Notes: generated from the letters alone by a model not told the origin. Positions 1 through 10,933 are shown, numbered from the stretch's first letter. The stretch is DNA of 64,000 nt from Misgurnus anguillicaudatus (GCF_027580225.2 NC_073358.2:50453501-50517500), one strand, 5' to 3'. Numbers and translations: made by a program.

Positions 1-229
1 AGTACAGATTTCCTCTGCACTCTTTGTTTGCAGTAGTCCTGTTTATTTTTCCACGATAAACAACTGGAAAATATGAGCTGGCGTTTTAATATCGACTGTG
101 CCCTGTGAAAGAATCCAGCGCCTGTTCATCTAATCCCAAACCTTTGTTTTAGATTCTAGTGGTATTATGATGGGTCCTCCTTAATGTTGGGCGGCCTGAT
201 GAGTGTCTGTTCCCAAAATATCAGGGTGT

Positions 230-315
230 AAGCCTAGCACCCCCTCCTCCCAACCCCCAATAAACACACACCACTTGATATGTGGGTATAAATGGACAAT
301 CTGCCTCTGTGAGGG
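230..315 (+). promoter_or_regulatory. putative TATA promoter of the pdlim5-like gene
   Basis: A clear TATAAAT box lies at 287-293, preceded by a C-rich stretch (238-260). A transcription start is expected about 25-30 bases downstream. An E-box CAGCTG sits at about 344-349 and a CArG-like A/T-rich segment at about 215-225, both consistent with muscle expression but too short to be decisive. The promoter assignment is inference, based on the box being followed by a good splice donor at 398. Confidence 0.45.
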
Positions 316-397
316 TCAGTTTATGTGTCTGAACCTTTAGATCAGCTGTCTGCACAAGTTTTGGTGTGTTATTGTCAAAAGTGTTGCATTTCTGAAG
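316..397 (+). other. pdlim5: putative noncoding first exon (5' UTR)
   Basis: The segment between the TATA box and a consensus donor (TCTGAAG then GTAAAT at 398) has no useful ORF and looks like a 5' UTR exon. It would splice to an acceptor just before the start codon at 3099; candidate AG sites lie at about 3047, 3069 and 3093. The start is set only by distance from the TATA box. Confidence 0.4.
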
Positions 398-679
398 GTA
401 AATCTCATTTATTTACTGTAAATCATTTTGCTGTTGCTATAGTGTTCTGATTTAAATATGCATGTTTGCTTTTGATATGTTAATATTAATTGGCATTGTT
501 TAGCTTTGGTGGATGTGTAATACCTTTGTGCATTGATAAAACATGAGACCAAGAGGAACATGTTATTGCTTAGATGTTTGGACATTTGATGGAGTTCTCA
601 TTTGTGTTTCATTTAAGTATCAGCTTAGTCTTAAATGTTTCTCCTAAAATTGCTTAACACAAATCTGACAATTGTTAAT

Positions 680-1018
680 TAGGGCTGTCACGGTTATGAA
701 AATTATGACTAATTGTGGCGATTATGATGATTAATTGTCTGTTTTATTGACATTTACTTCTCATACTTTTTTTGTTTATGAAATAATTTTCACACATTGT
801 TTTTATTTTAATTAAATATTTTGCAACGTTTACCTGGCAGTAAATATTAATACACAACACATATTTTAAGTAATCTGATAATGTCTCATTTATACAGGCG
901 CTGCAGCTACCCCTTGTGTTTTTTAGAGAAATGTGCAATCATTGCGGTGAGCTGAAATCATCACGATGAGGTCAAACAATTGCGATAAGGCGATTATTTA
1001 ATCATTTTGACAGCCCTA
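680..1018. mobile_element. hAT-type MITE, TAGGGCTGTCA family, copy 1
   Basis: Termini are inverted (TAGGGCTGTCA and TGACAGCCCTA). The element is flanked by a perfect 8-bp target duplication TTGTTAAT (672-679 and 1019-1026), the hAT hallmark. No transposase ORF. A second copy lies at 56610-56974. Confidence 0.88.
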
Positions 1019-1394
1019 TTGTTAATATACATTAAGTATGTGAAACTGTACAATTATTGTATATTATATAGATAAAATAATCTGGATTTCTGTAAATTTG
1101 ATGAGAATTTTTTTTGTTAATTAATAATAATATTGATTGACGATTGCAGACTTGACAAATCTAATCACCGTTTGTGACACAGAGATCTCTTAGAAAACCC
1201 AAATGGAAACATTTGTGAGATTTTCTGTATGATTTTTTGAGATGACTGTTTTTTTAGGAGAAATATCTGAGACAAAGGGAGACTTAAAGGTGCCGTAGAA
1301 TGTAAAACTGTATTTATGTAGACATAGATAAATAATAAGAGTTGTGTACATGGTAATGGCATATTGTGAGCCTCAAACACGATTGTTTCAACAC

Positions 1395-1642
1395 TATCTT
1401 ACGAGAATTTTTACATATTTTCAAGTTGGCTAATTCATATTAATTCATACGACCACATTCGTAAGTTTTTGTACGATTTGCCTTGACCCCTTTGACGTTG
1501 GGGTTAGAGGCGGGGTTAGTGGTTCGTATCGTTGTTGTTGTTTGTCATGAAAATCGTACGATTTTGCATGATTAACTTCGTATGAATTGATACGAATTAG
1601 CCAACTCCTAAAATATGTAAGATTTTTTGTGAGATCAGGCTG
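1395..1642. mobile_element. fold-back MITE ending in GTGAGATCAGGCTG
   Basis: The two halves are inverted repeats: the left arm (ACGAGAATT, GTTGGCTAATTC, CATACGA) returns at the right end (CGTATGAATTGATACGAATTAGCCAAC, GTGAGATCAG). A related copy is at 34718-34950. The left edge is approximate. Confidence 0.65.
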
Positions 1643-1660
1643 ATTGTTTCCTCCTTCTTA

Positions 1661-2103
1661 TGCTGCGTTCACACCATCCGCGGTAGAGTGATTTCAATGT
1701 TAAGTCAATGTGAAGATGCATTGACGCGCTTCTGGAGGTCTCGCGGCACGAATGAGGGATTTAGCGTGGTGCAGTAGATGCAATTCCGGCTCATTCGTGC
1801 GTCTAGTTTGCGCGACTGGGGAAAATTGAGCGTTGCCGCGGGAAACGCGCAAGTTCAAAATTTTGAACTTTGGCGGAAAATGCCGCCGCGTTAACCATTC
1901 AGGAGCTTGCTCTAGTAGTGATATGATTACAGAAAGCGAGCAGAGTCACAGAAGCCCCTCCCATGATGCGAATTTCCGCATGAATGTCTCCATGACTAGA
2001 ATTTCACGCATGAGTGAAGCGCGTAAACTCAAAATGATCAAGCGGCAAACTAGATGCGGTAGATGCGAATTTGATGCCTCAAACGCGGCTGGTGTGATCC
2101 CAC
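1661..2103. mobile_element. inverted-repeat element, TGCTGCGTTCACACC family, copy 1
   Basis: Starts TGCTGCGTTCACACCATCCG and ends near CGGCTGGTGTGATCCCAC, an imperfect inverted terminal repeat. GC-rich compared with its surroundings. A related, 3'-truncated copy begins at 36158. No transposase is seen. The superfamily is not determined. Confidence 0.6.
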
Positions 2104-2958
2104 GGTTTTGTAAATCTCATGCATGCAAAAGACCGCTGGAAAACAGACCAATCCCAACATAACACCAACTGTGATGTTACAGTCGAGATACGGACCCAAC
2201 ATTAAATTACATCTTTAATTAATTACAATGTTGTTACAATGCTAAAAACAAAGTTATTACTGTTAATGCTAGTTAATGCTATATGCTAGTTAATGCTATA
2301 TGCTAGCGTTTAAGCATATAGTTCTATTTTGAAGGTTACAGTTACGTTTTGCAGGTTCATACTGAAAAAAAACAAACTTAACACTCAGAAACGTTCATTA
2401 AAAATCTCCAAACAATTGATTATTCCGCAAAATCTGTATCTTCGTCTGATACAGACTCAAACATAATGTCTGTTTACACACACAAAGAGCTACTGAAGGA
2501 GCTGCTCTGTGGGACCGCCAATCAGAGCAGAGCTCAACATTATTATTCATGCCCCTTTCAAATAAGGCAATTTGTAAAGGCAAATCCTAGGGTTGTAAAT
2601 GGACACGTAAAACCGTCTCTGGATACATTTTGCACTTAATAAAGCCACATACCTTTTTATGTAGATATCATATGAAAATTGAACAGATTTTTCATTGATG
2701 TTTTGAATAAAGAGTTGTGAAATTAAACAAATCTCATCTGTGATTTTTCTTTCTTATGGGAAGTAAAATTGTTATTATAGAAATTTTCCATTGGTTACTT
2801 TGAATTAGACCAACAGGCGGCCATTTAGCAAGCACACAACAATGCGCAAAAAACATCTGGAACACCTTAGCAACCACATAGCAATTCCCTAACAACAAAT
2901 TTCAACATCCTAGCATCATGGTGGTGAGTTTCGCATGGACAAGAACATTACCTAACTG

Positions 2959-2959
<1 letters not shown>

Positions 2960-3019
<60 letters not shown>
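2960..3019 (+). repeat. (TC)n microsatellite
   Basis: About 29 uninterrupted TC units directly upstream of the first coding exon. On the sense strand it is a long polypyrimidine tract that could serve, or vary, the acceptor of that exon. Confidence 0.95.
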
Positions 3020-3021
<2 letters not shown>

Positions 3022-3098
3022 ATTATTCTAAAGCATTCTGCAAGGAGTTTATAAGCGTGTGTTTGGCAGCCTCCGAAGGTGTTTTATATCAGACAGCT

Positions 3099-3197
3099 AT
3101 GAGCGGCAAGTACAGTGTGGCATTACAGGGCCCGGCGCCCTGGGGCTTCAGACTGCAAGGGGGCAAAGACTTTAACATGCCCCTCTCCATTTCAAGG
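3099..3197 (+). CDS. pdlim5: PDZ-LIM protein coding exon 1: start codon and first half of PDZ
   Basis: The ATG at 3099 opens [20 protein letters not shown] (residues 1-20), followed by a Gly-Gly-Lys-Asp-Phe-Asn stretch. The PWGFRLQGG segment is the carboxylate-binding loop of Enigma-family PDZ domains. The start agrees with the family, where Met precedes YSV by only a few residues, and has a purine at -3. The donor is GTCAGT at 3198. Oddity: if the exon ends at 3197 it leaves phase 0, but the next PDZ exon needs phase 2. The AAGGGTCAG run holds one G more than an AAG/GTCAG donor would need. It may be an assembly or sequencing error, a real frameshift, or unusual splicing. Confidence 0.9.
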
Positions 3198-3602
3198 GTC
3201 AGTACGAACACACACTGCCTAAAGCACACAACACACACATCTACACACTCTTTCAAACAAGAGAATTACCATCTGTGAATTGTGTTTTGTCTGGGTCACA
3301 CCCCCTCTCTCGCCCACCATCTGTACCACAATCAGAAATTATGAGAAAATGACCGCAGGATGATGGTTGACCCTAGATGTTTAATCTGTTGGGTTAATTT
3401 TTTTGAAAGAGATTGATATATCTTTTCAATCAAAATATATTTTGTAATAGTTTGTGTTTGTCATAAATTGACAGTGTTATATAATTAAACATAAAATGAT
3501 ACTTCGTTATGTAAATGCCCAAATATCTTTATCTGTTAAGTGATCTATGTAACCTTTGCTTGACCACCTGCTCATGTCTTTTATTTCCTACTGAATCTTT
3601 CG

Positions 3603-3612
3603 CTCACGCACG

Positions 3613-3644
<32 letters not shown>

Positions 3645-3650
3645 CACAAG
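3603..3650 (+). repeat. (CA)n microsatellite, imperfect
   Basis: CACGCACG then CA units with one AA interruption. Intronic. Confidence 0.85.
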
Positions 3651-4254
3651 CACTTATGTCACACACTCTTGCAGATTGCCAATGTATGACAGCTATTCCC
3701 ACAATGCCATCTGGCAGAAGAGAGATGCAAAATTACTTTCTGATTGATTTTCCTTGCCTCTTACACCCCCAAACGGCTTCGTCCATCTTTCCCCTGTGAC
3801 TCGTTTTCTCCGTTTTAAGCATTACAGTTCTCTGTATCTCCAGGTCTCCGTGCCAGCTTCAATTTTTAATTATGCTATTGTGCTTTTACGAGCCATTTAA
3901 CATTAATTTGGCTCTTTATGCACAGTTACTGGAATATACTTTCTCTCTCTCCTTTTCTTTCTTTTGCGCTCTTTGATATCTTTTAACAGATGTCACATGA
4001 TCTTGTTGCATCCCAACTTAACCCTTTCTCAGACATTCTGCACAATGAGATCCCATTTCCAGTAAAAAAGTCTTGCTTAGTCACATGTTAGAGCTGTTTG
4101 ATGTGTAATACAGTCGTACACAGCTTTTGTTTTGGTCCGTGGTGCGGGGTAATCCAAAATAAATGCATCACCATACCACAATAGACTAGGGTAAAATATA
4201 GTTGATGAAGTGCTACAATTGTACAGAAAACACACATTAAGTAGTAAAAATAAT

Positions 4255-4370
4255 TAGACTCTAAAAAATGTTTGGTTGTTTTAACCCATGGGTTGAAACA
4301 ACCCAGCATTAGGTTATTTTTTAATCAAACGGTTGGGCTTGTCCATATTTACAGTGTCAGATTATTGCTT
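4255..4370. repeat. AACCC/GGGTT MITE fragment
   Basis: TTAACCCATGGGTTGAAACA with flanking TACAGTGT matches the AACCC-rich elements at about 57590-58960 and 60150-61100. Boundaries are uncertain. Confidence 0.4.
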
Positions 4371-4490
4371 AAAAAGGTTAAAGGTTGACATTTTGTGTGC
4401 ATTATCAAACAGTTAGCAAACAGATATATGGGCGTGCGTGTCTTTAGATGAAACAATGATTTAAACTCACTCCATATTTCACAACTAGTA

Positions 4491-6791
4491 ATGGACGAGA
4501 CCGCCTATACCGAGTCTTTGAAGGGTCGAGAGCGAGTCAAAGCCGAGTCTTTGAAGGGTTGAGAGCGAGTCAAGACCGAGTCTTTGAAGGGTCGAGAGCG
4601 AGTCGAGGCAGAGTCTTTGAAGGTTCGAGAGCGAGTCGAGGCAGAGTCTTTGAAGGGTCGAGAGCGAGTCGAGGCGGAGTCTTTGAAGGATCGAGAGCGA
4701 GTCGAGGCGGAGTCTTTAAAGGGTTGAGAGCGAGTCGAGACAGAGTCTTTGAAGGGTCGAGACCGAGTCGAGACCGAGTCTTTGAATGGTCGAGAGCGTG
4801 TCGACACCGAGTCTTTGAAGGGTCGAGAGCGAGTCAAGACCGAGTCTTTGGAGGGTCGAGAGCGAGTCGAGAGCTAGTCTTTGGAGGGTCGAGAGCGAGT
4901 CGAGACAGAGTCTTTGGAGGGTCGAGAGCGAGTCGAGACCGAGTCTTTGGAGGGTCGAGAGCGAGACGAGACCGAGTCTTTGGAGGGTCGAGAGCAAGTC
5001 GAGACCGAGTCTTTGGAGGGTCGAGATGAGACAGAGTCTTTGAAGGGTCGAGAGCGAGTCGAGACCGAGTCTTTGAAGGGTCGATAGCGAGTTGAGACCG
5101 AGTCTTTGAAGGGTCGAGAGCGAGTCAAGACCGAGTCTTTGGAGGGTCGAGAGCGAGTCGAGAGCTAGTCTTTGCAGGATCGAGAGCGAGTCGAGACAGA
5201 GTCTTTGGAGGGTCGAGAGCGAGTCGAGACCGAGTCTTTGGAGGGTCGAGAGCGAGACGAGACCGAGTCTTTGGAGGGTCGAGAGCAAGTCGAGACCGAG
5301 TCTTTGGAGGGTCGAGATGAGACAGAGTCTTTGAAGGGTCGAGAGCGAGTCGAGACCGAGTCTTTGGAGGGTCGAGAGCGAGACGAGACCGAGTCTTTGG
5401 AGGGTCGAGAGCGAGTCGAGACCGAGTCTTTGAAGGGTTGAGAGCGAGTCAAGACCGAGTCTTTGAAGGGCCAAGAGCGAGTCGAGACCGAGTCTTTGAA
5501 GGGTTGAGAGCGAGTCAAGACCGAGTCTTTGAAGGGCAGAGAGCGAGTCGAGGCAGAGTCTTTGAAGGGCAGAGAGCGAGTCGAGACCGAGTCTTTGAAG
5601 GGTCGAGAGCGAGTCAAGACCGAGTCTTTGAAGGGTCGAGAGCGAGTCGAGGCAGAGTCTTTGAAGGGTCGAGAGCGAGTCGAGGCAGAGTCTTTGAAGG
5701 ATCGAGAGCGAGTCGAGGCGGAGTCTTTAAAGGGTTGAGAGCGAGTCGAGACAGAGTCTTTGAAGGGTCGAGACCGAGTCTTTGAAGGGTCGAGAGCGTG
5801 TCGACACCGAGTCTTTGAAGGGTCGAGAGCGAGTCAAGACCAAGTCTTTGGAGGGTCGAGAGCGAGTCGATAGCTAGTCTTTGGAGGGTCGAGAGCGAGT
5901 CGAGACAGAGTCTTTGGAGGGTCGAGAGCGAGTCGAGACCGAGTCTTTGGAGGGTCGAGAGCGAGACGAGACCGAGTCTTTGGAGGGTCGAGAGCAAGTC
6001 GAGACCGAGTCTTTGGAGGGTCGAGATGAGACAGAGTCTTTGAAGGGTCGAGAGCGAGTCGAGACCGAGTCTTTGAAGGGTCGATAGCGAGTTGAGACCG
6101 AGTCTTTGAAGGGTCGAGAGCGAGTCGAGGCAGAGTCTTTGAAGGGCAGAGAGCGAGTCGAGACCGAGTCTTTGAAGGGTTGAGAGCGAGTCAAGACCGA
6201 GTCTTTGAAGGGTCGAGAGCGAGTCGAGGCAGAGTCTTTGAAGGGTCGAGAGCGAGTCGAGGCAGAGTCTTTGAAGGATCGAGAGCGAGTCGAGGCGGAG
6301 TCTTTGAAGGGTCGAGACCGAGTCGAGACTGAGTCTTTGAAGGGTCAAGGTTGAGTCGAGACCGAGTCTTTGAAGGGTCGAGACCGAGTCGAGACAGAGT
6401 CTTTGAAGGGTCAAGAGCGAGTCGAGACCGAGTCTTTGAAGGGCCGAGAGCGAGTCGAGACCGAGTCTTTGAAGGGTCGAGAGCATGTCGAGACCGAGTT
6501 TTTGAAGGGTCGAGAGCGAGTCGAGACCGAGTCTTTGAAGGGTCAAGAGCGAGTCGAGACCGAGTCTTTGAAGGGCCGAGAGCGAGTCGAGACCGAGTCT
6601 TTGAAGGGTCGAGAGCATGTCGAGACCGAGTTTTTGAAGGGTCGAGAGCGAGTCGAGACCAAGTCTTTGAAGGGTCGAGACCGAGTCGAGACCGAGTCTT
6701 TGAAGGGTCGAGACCTAGTCGAGACCGAGTCTTCGAAGGGTCGAGACCGAGTCTTGGAAGGGTCGAGACCGAGTCTTCGAAGGGTCGAGAG
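4491..6791 (+). repeat. 33-bp minisatellite array, about 70 units
   Basis: The unit is close to GAGTCTTTGAAGGGTCGAGA plus 13 more bases (GCGAGTCGAGACC), i.e. 33 bp = 11 codons, so reading frames stay open for hundreds of bases on both strands without meaning a gene. Variants (GAAGG/GGAGG, GAGAGC/GAGACC, CGAGAC/CGAGGC) form blocks. The block at about 4880-5090 is repeated almost exactly 1000 bp downstream (5880-6090) and in part near 5172-5400, showing recent internal duplication. The array resumes for about 30 bp after the insertion at 6792-8263. Confidence 0.97.
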
Positions 6792-8263
6792 CAGTGTTGG
6801 GCAAGTTACTTCCAAAGTGTAATACATTATATATTACAAATTACTGTCATTTGAAAGTAATTAGTTACATTACAATATTACTGTCTCTGAACTGTAATGA
6901 GTTACACTACTTTTGCATTACTTTGAGTTACTTTCATCAAAAGAACAGAAGTATGACTAAGCATTACAAAATGTTAAAATGTAGTTTGTTGCTGCTTATA
7001 AATCTAGAAGTTATGTGTTGGCCCTCGAGCTTTGAATAGGCAAAGTGAAGATTTATGGCAAAATACAGTAACAATCACTGTCAGAATCAAAAACATAGAC
7101 AAATGATCTGGTAAAAGTCTGGTAAATTATGGTACACATACCAAACACAATAGAGCCCACTATAATGCAACCTATAGCCTAATAACATGGCAAGACACGC
7201 AACCTCTTTTCATTTCTATTCTTAAGTGATCACTCTTAATTCAGATTCACAGCACAAACCTGGCATGCACTGGATTGACACAACTTATCAAAAAGTGCTA
7301 TTGGAGGATCAGGCCTCAAGGAATACAGCTCATTTCAGAACAATATAAGGATAACATGTAGACTAACATATAATTGCTTAATAAAACACAGACAAACAGA
7401 GGAACACTGCTTTTGCCAAACAATGAATATAGGCTCCCATACAAAGGCTGGTAAAACTTTAAACAGTGATGTTTAAATGTACTAATTTATATTTAGATAA
7501 CCATGTTTAAGTCTTCACTAATGTTATGTTGTAGTTTAGGTTGCTGTTTGTAATAAAACTGTAGATAGCATAGGAATAGCCTAGCACTGCAATCATAGGA
7601 AAACTTACCTTGTCATTGCTGGTGTGATATGGATTTTACTGGCAACATTTGTAAAAGTCTCTTTACTTCTGAGGTTCAAGCAGCACAGGAGACCGATAGA
7701 AACGTTCTGTTGCTTTTACTTAGTGCTCTTATTCGCAAAATTATGCGTGTGCGGCGCTACCGGACCTGATTGCGACCACTTTAGTCAATGCTTACGGCCG
7801 CGGACTTCTACATGTCTATATTTGACGCGCACCGCGTCCAAATCGCATTTCAAATACAAAGTTAAAGTAAAAATTAACATGTTGCATACAGCACGTGGAA
7901 ACAGACATACGCTGCGTCTCAAACCGCCTACTTCCGTACTATATAGTGGGCAAAGAGTACGAGAAGTAGTGATTTTCGCCCACTATATAGTATGGAGGTA
8001 TGCGGTTTGGGACGCAGCCATAACTATTACACGCAGCTTTTTCATGTGTGGATGCTGGTCGCGCGCATTGGTCAAAAATAAAAAAAATAAAATAACACAG
8101 TCTAATTTTGAAATGCACTGTTGTAACGCGCTCGTTACTAAGACTGTAACGAGTAAAATATTACCAACATTTTATTAGTAATGCGTTATATTACTGCGTT
8201 ACAGCAAAAACGAATATATTACTGTAATATATTATATTTTGTAATGCGTTACTCCCAACACTG
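6792..8263. mobile_element. non-autonomous hAT-type element inserted in the minisatellite
   Basis: Termini are CAGTGTTGGGCAAGTTAC and GCGTTACTCCCAACACTG. A perfect 8-bp duplication GTCGAGAG (6784-6791 and 8264-8271) is drawn from the minisatellite unit. Both ends are rich in TAATGCGTTAC-type motifs. The 184-codon open frame at 7624-8178 shows no transposase motif I recognise, so I treat the element as non-autonomous. Confidence 0.9.
7911..8018. mobile_element. nested palindromic MITE (GCTGCGTCTCAAACCGC)
   Basis: A nearly perfect hairpin: GCTGCGTCTCAAACCGC at one end and GCGGTTTGGGACGCAGC at the other, with inner arms ACTATATAGTGGGC / GCCCACTATATAGT. It sits inside the 6792-8263 element, so it inserted later or is carried by it. 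Confidence 0.8.
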
Positions 8264-8296
8264 GTCGAGAGCGAGTCGAGACTGAGTCTTTGAAAG
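8264..8296 (+). repeat. displaced end of the 33-bp minisatellite
   Basis: One unit (GTCGAGAGCGAGTCGAGACT, then GAGTCTTTGAA) continues the array on the far side of the hAT-type insertion. Confidence 0.9.
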
Positions 8297-8384
8297 CAGA
8301 AAGTCCGTGATGTAGTACTCGAGTACGAGACCGGACTACTACAACTACCGGACAACTATCAGATCAATGCAAACACATAAAATA

Positions 8385-8493
8385 GAAGCTCAGTTGGTAG
8401 AGCATATGTTAGCAGTGCATTGTGGATTCAATCCCAGCGAGCACACATAAGTCGCCTTGGATATAAGCATCTGTCAAATGCATAAATGTAGAC
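8385..8493 (+). mobile_element. tRNA-headed SINE
   Basis: AGCTCAGTTGGTAGAGCA resembles a tRNA A box and GGATTCAATCCC a degenerate B box. The tail (TGGATATAAGCATCTGTCAA, then ATGCATAAATGTA) is the conserved core common in teleost SINEs. Not a functional tRNA: no cloverleaf or acceptor stem. Confidence 0.75.
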
Positions 8494-8498
8494 ATCAG

Positions 8499-8790
8499 GG
8501 GTCTCATTTATAAAACTGTGCGTAGGATCCTTACTAAAAGTCTACGTACCCACAAAAGCCAAAAATTTCATGCGCCAAAAAATATTACGACTTATAAAAC
8601 AAAGCAATGTTCCCTTTATAAATCACAGATCACCTGCAAGTGTGCGTACATGAATCATCCTCAGATCCCACCCTGCAAGCCCAATTTTCCATCAAGTTTT
8701 TTTTTATAGATCACAACCTTTGTGTGGGAATTGACGTTTGCACATTTTAAGCCCTGTTTTGTGCATACGCACGCTTTATAAATGAGATCC
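8499..8790. mobile_element. MITE with GGGTCTCATTTATAAA termini
   Basis: Left end GGGTCTCATTTATAAAAC, right end GCTTTATAAATGAGATCC: about 17-bp inverted terminal repeats. No transposase. Confidence 0.75.
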
Positions 8791-9015
8791 AAAGTGACCA
8801 AGTGCACAAAACTCCTTTTAGAGACAGAGCTAAAAAGGAGAAAGGTTTTATTGGCCGACTGGAAGCCAGTGCTAATATTTGATCAATTGAGCGAGAGTGC
8901 TGTCAAATCCAAGCAGACGTTACTTGCACTCAATAAAAGATGTTATTTTAACTTCAGTCAAACTTTTAATAAAACTCAACCGCTAACTTTAGTGCCGTCC
9001 AAGTGTGCTGGATGA

Positions 9016-9955
9016 ATCATTCATCTGGGGGTCACGATGTACCAACGAGCCATATAATAATCGTAACTTCTCTAAAGCAAATGACGGCTAGCAGCAGCTG
9101 CCGCAGCAGTGCTTTCCAGGTGATACGACCATCAGAAGTTTTGTCTTTTCGTTCTCATGACATCATCCTCAAAGTGTGCATGTGTGGGTGATAAACGTTT
9201 TGTCCGTGATAAGATAAAGAACGTTCCAGAGTTCACGTGGCGATAAAATTAGCTGCCTTCTCAGAGGTCCTCTGCTGTTTCGGCTCAAAGGATAAACTTC
9301 AGCTTTTTGGCACGGCCTTTTTGAGTTACAGATGTAATATTTCATCGAATGTTTTTATTTGTCTGTTAAATTCAGATTGGACGGGATAAGCGTTTCATGG
9401 GAGTGTGTTGGGTTTGGATCTGTAGTGAGATTTATGTTTTGTGTGAAATTCAGCAGGATGTGGAAACCTTGGCAGCGTCGGACCGGATTGTAGCGGCCTG
9501 CGGACGTCTACAGAAATGTCAATATTAAATCTCAGTAGGCTGCAGCAGAGCTTTAATATTTTAAGGTCGAGTTTATGATGGGATAATACATGGGTTTGGA
9601 TTAAACTAGACTTTATAACAATGTGGTTTGGAGCTGTTGCCAGTTAGTTTTAGTAGGTAGGGTCACAGCTGGATGTCTGTATTATGTCAATGTCGGTTTT
9701 TCCTGCTTCTATTCATTCGACACCTTCAAAAACGCATCATGTTGCTGCCACACAGTTAACATGGTACCAAGCTAAAACCATGTTATTGTGTACATACTCT
9801 AATGATTATTCTATTTAATTTTTTATTAGATTTGTGTAGCTGAATTTTTTGTTAAGTCAGCCCACTGGTGGTGAAAATCGGTTAATGATTTCAGTGCATT
9901 TATCACACATTTACAATATGTAGTTTAGACTTTTTCACAGTACACTAAGTGGTCA
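9016..9955. other. unique-looking intron sequence
   Basis: No repeat or exon recognised. Two adjacent WGATAR sites (TGATAAGATAAAG, about 9207-9219) and a CACGTG-like TTCACGTGGCG at 9231 are the only motifs that stand out. A regulatory role is speculative. Confidence 0.25.
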
Positions 9956-9957
9956 AA

Positions 9958-10150
9958 AATGGTCCCAAGCTGTCACTGGGGCAGTACCCTCTAAAAAAGT
10001 CATAATATGTACCATTTAGGTACAAATATGTATACGTTTGGTAGCGATATGTACATTTGAGATGCTAATATGCACTCTTTGATCCCATTATGTACATCTG
10101 AGCTACTCTTTAGGTGACAGGAGCATTTATGTCCAAATTTTATATTTAAT
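9958..10150. repeat. dispersed ATGTACC-type repeat
   Basis: Alternating phrases (TATGTACCATTTAGGTACAA, TATGTACATTTGAG) with a CTGTCACTGGGGCAGTACCC end. Related copies at about 46740-46900 and 50020-50135, and a short one near 43400-43430. Confidence 0.55.
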
Positions 10151-10431
10151 ATTATTTCACACCTGACCAGGAGGTTGACAGCAAACACCTATGCCTATGC
10201 TGTTACACAACTTTCTGAAGTCAATTTTTTTGGTAAATATCGTTGTCCTGATTTTGTTTGCTGTATCACCACAGTGTCTTTCTTATCATAGTAAGGCAAT
10301 GAAACATTTTAAATGAATTAAAATGTGTTATGTCCATTTATGTTGCTTTCTATGTAGCACTTTTCTGTTGAGGGAAAGTTTATAAAAAATCATCATATTG
10401 GTTGTTTTTGTTTATTCTTCTTTTATAAATT

Positions 10432-10855
10432 GGTTAGATCCAAGCAAGCCGCACAAGCCCTTAAAAGTGAAGCCAAAACATCTTGATCGCCCCCCAGTGA
10501 CTGGTCCCAGTATAGGTCATAAACCCCGCCTCCCCCATGTTATTCAATGGGACTTGAGACCTACTAAACATAAACGTACTAAAATAAGTTTGTTTAATGA
10601 TATAAAAATGGTGGTGTGACGTCATGATTGACAGCTGTGATATGCGCATTCTGCGAGGGCGGGACCTTGATTTTGGCGGCTTTACTTCCTGCTCATTACT
10701 GCACAGGACTGGTCCCGAAATCGCTAGCTACTGCGCAGACTAAAAACCTAAGATGTCAGCGCCGTATCTGGGACCCTGCGGCTTCACTTTTCACCAATGG
10801 AAGAGAGAGCGAACGGGTGTCGTCCATCTTTTTTTACAGTCTATGGTTAGTTCCA
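10432..10855. repeat. dispersed fish repeat ending TTTACAGTCTATGG
   Basis: GC-rich, CpG-containing block (GACGTCATGATTGACAGCTG, CGAACGGGTG) ending in TTTTTTTACAGTCTATGG. Recognised as a common teleost repeat by its look. Class not assigned. Confidence 0.4.
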
Positions 10856-10933
10856 GTCCTTGATTTTGATTGGTCAATAGCTGTTAAGTGTTTTATAACG
10901 AAATTTGCGTGCCGTTGATACACATTTTTTGCT

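Noticed and set aside
4505..6854. Long open frames (up to 334 codons) on both strands
   Set aside because: They are produced by the 33-bp minisatellite, whose unit is 11 codons long; several overlap in different frames and none has splice or start context.
7624..8178. Transposase in the 6792-8263 element
   Set aside because: The 184-codon frame shows no zinc-finger, RNase-H-like or dimerisation motif and includes a nested palindrome.
8385..8460. tRNA gene
   Set aside because: A- and B-box-like sequences are present but no cloverleaf, and the 3' part is a known type of SINE tail.
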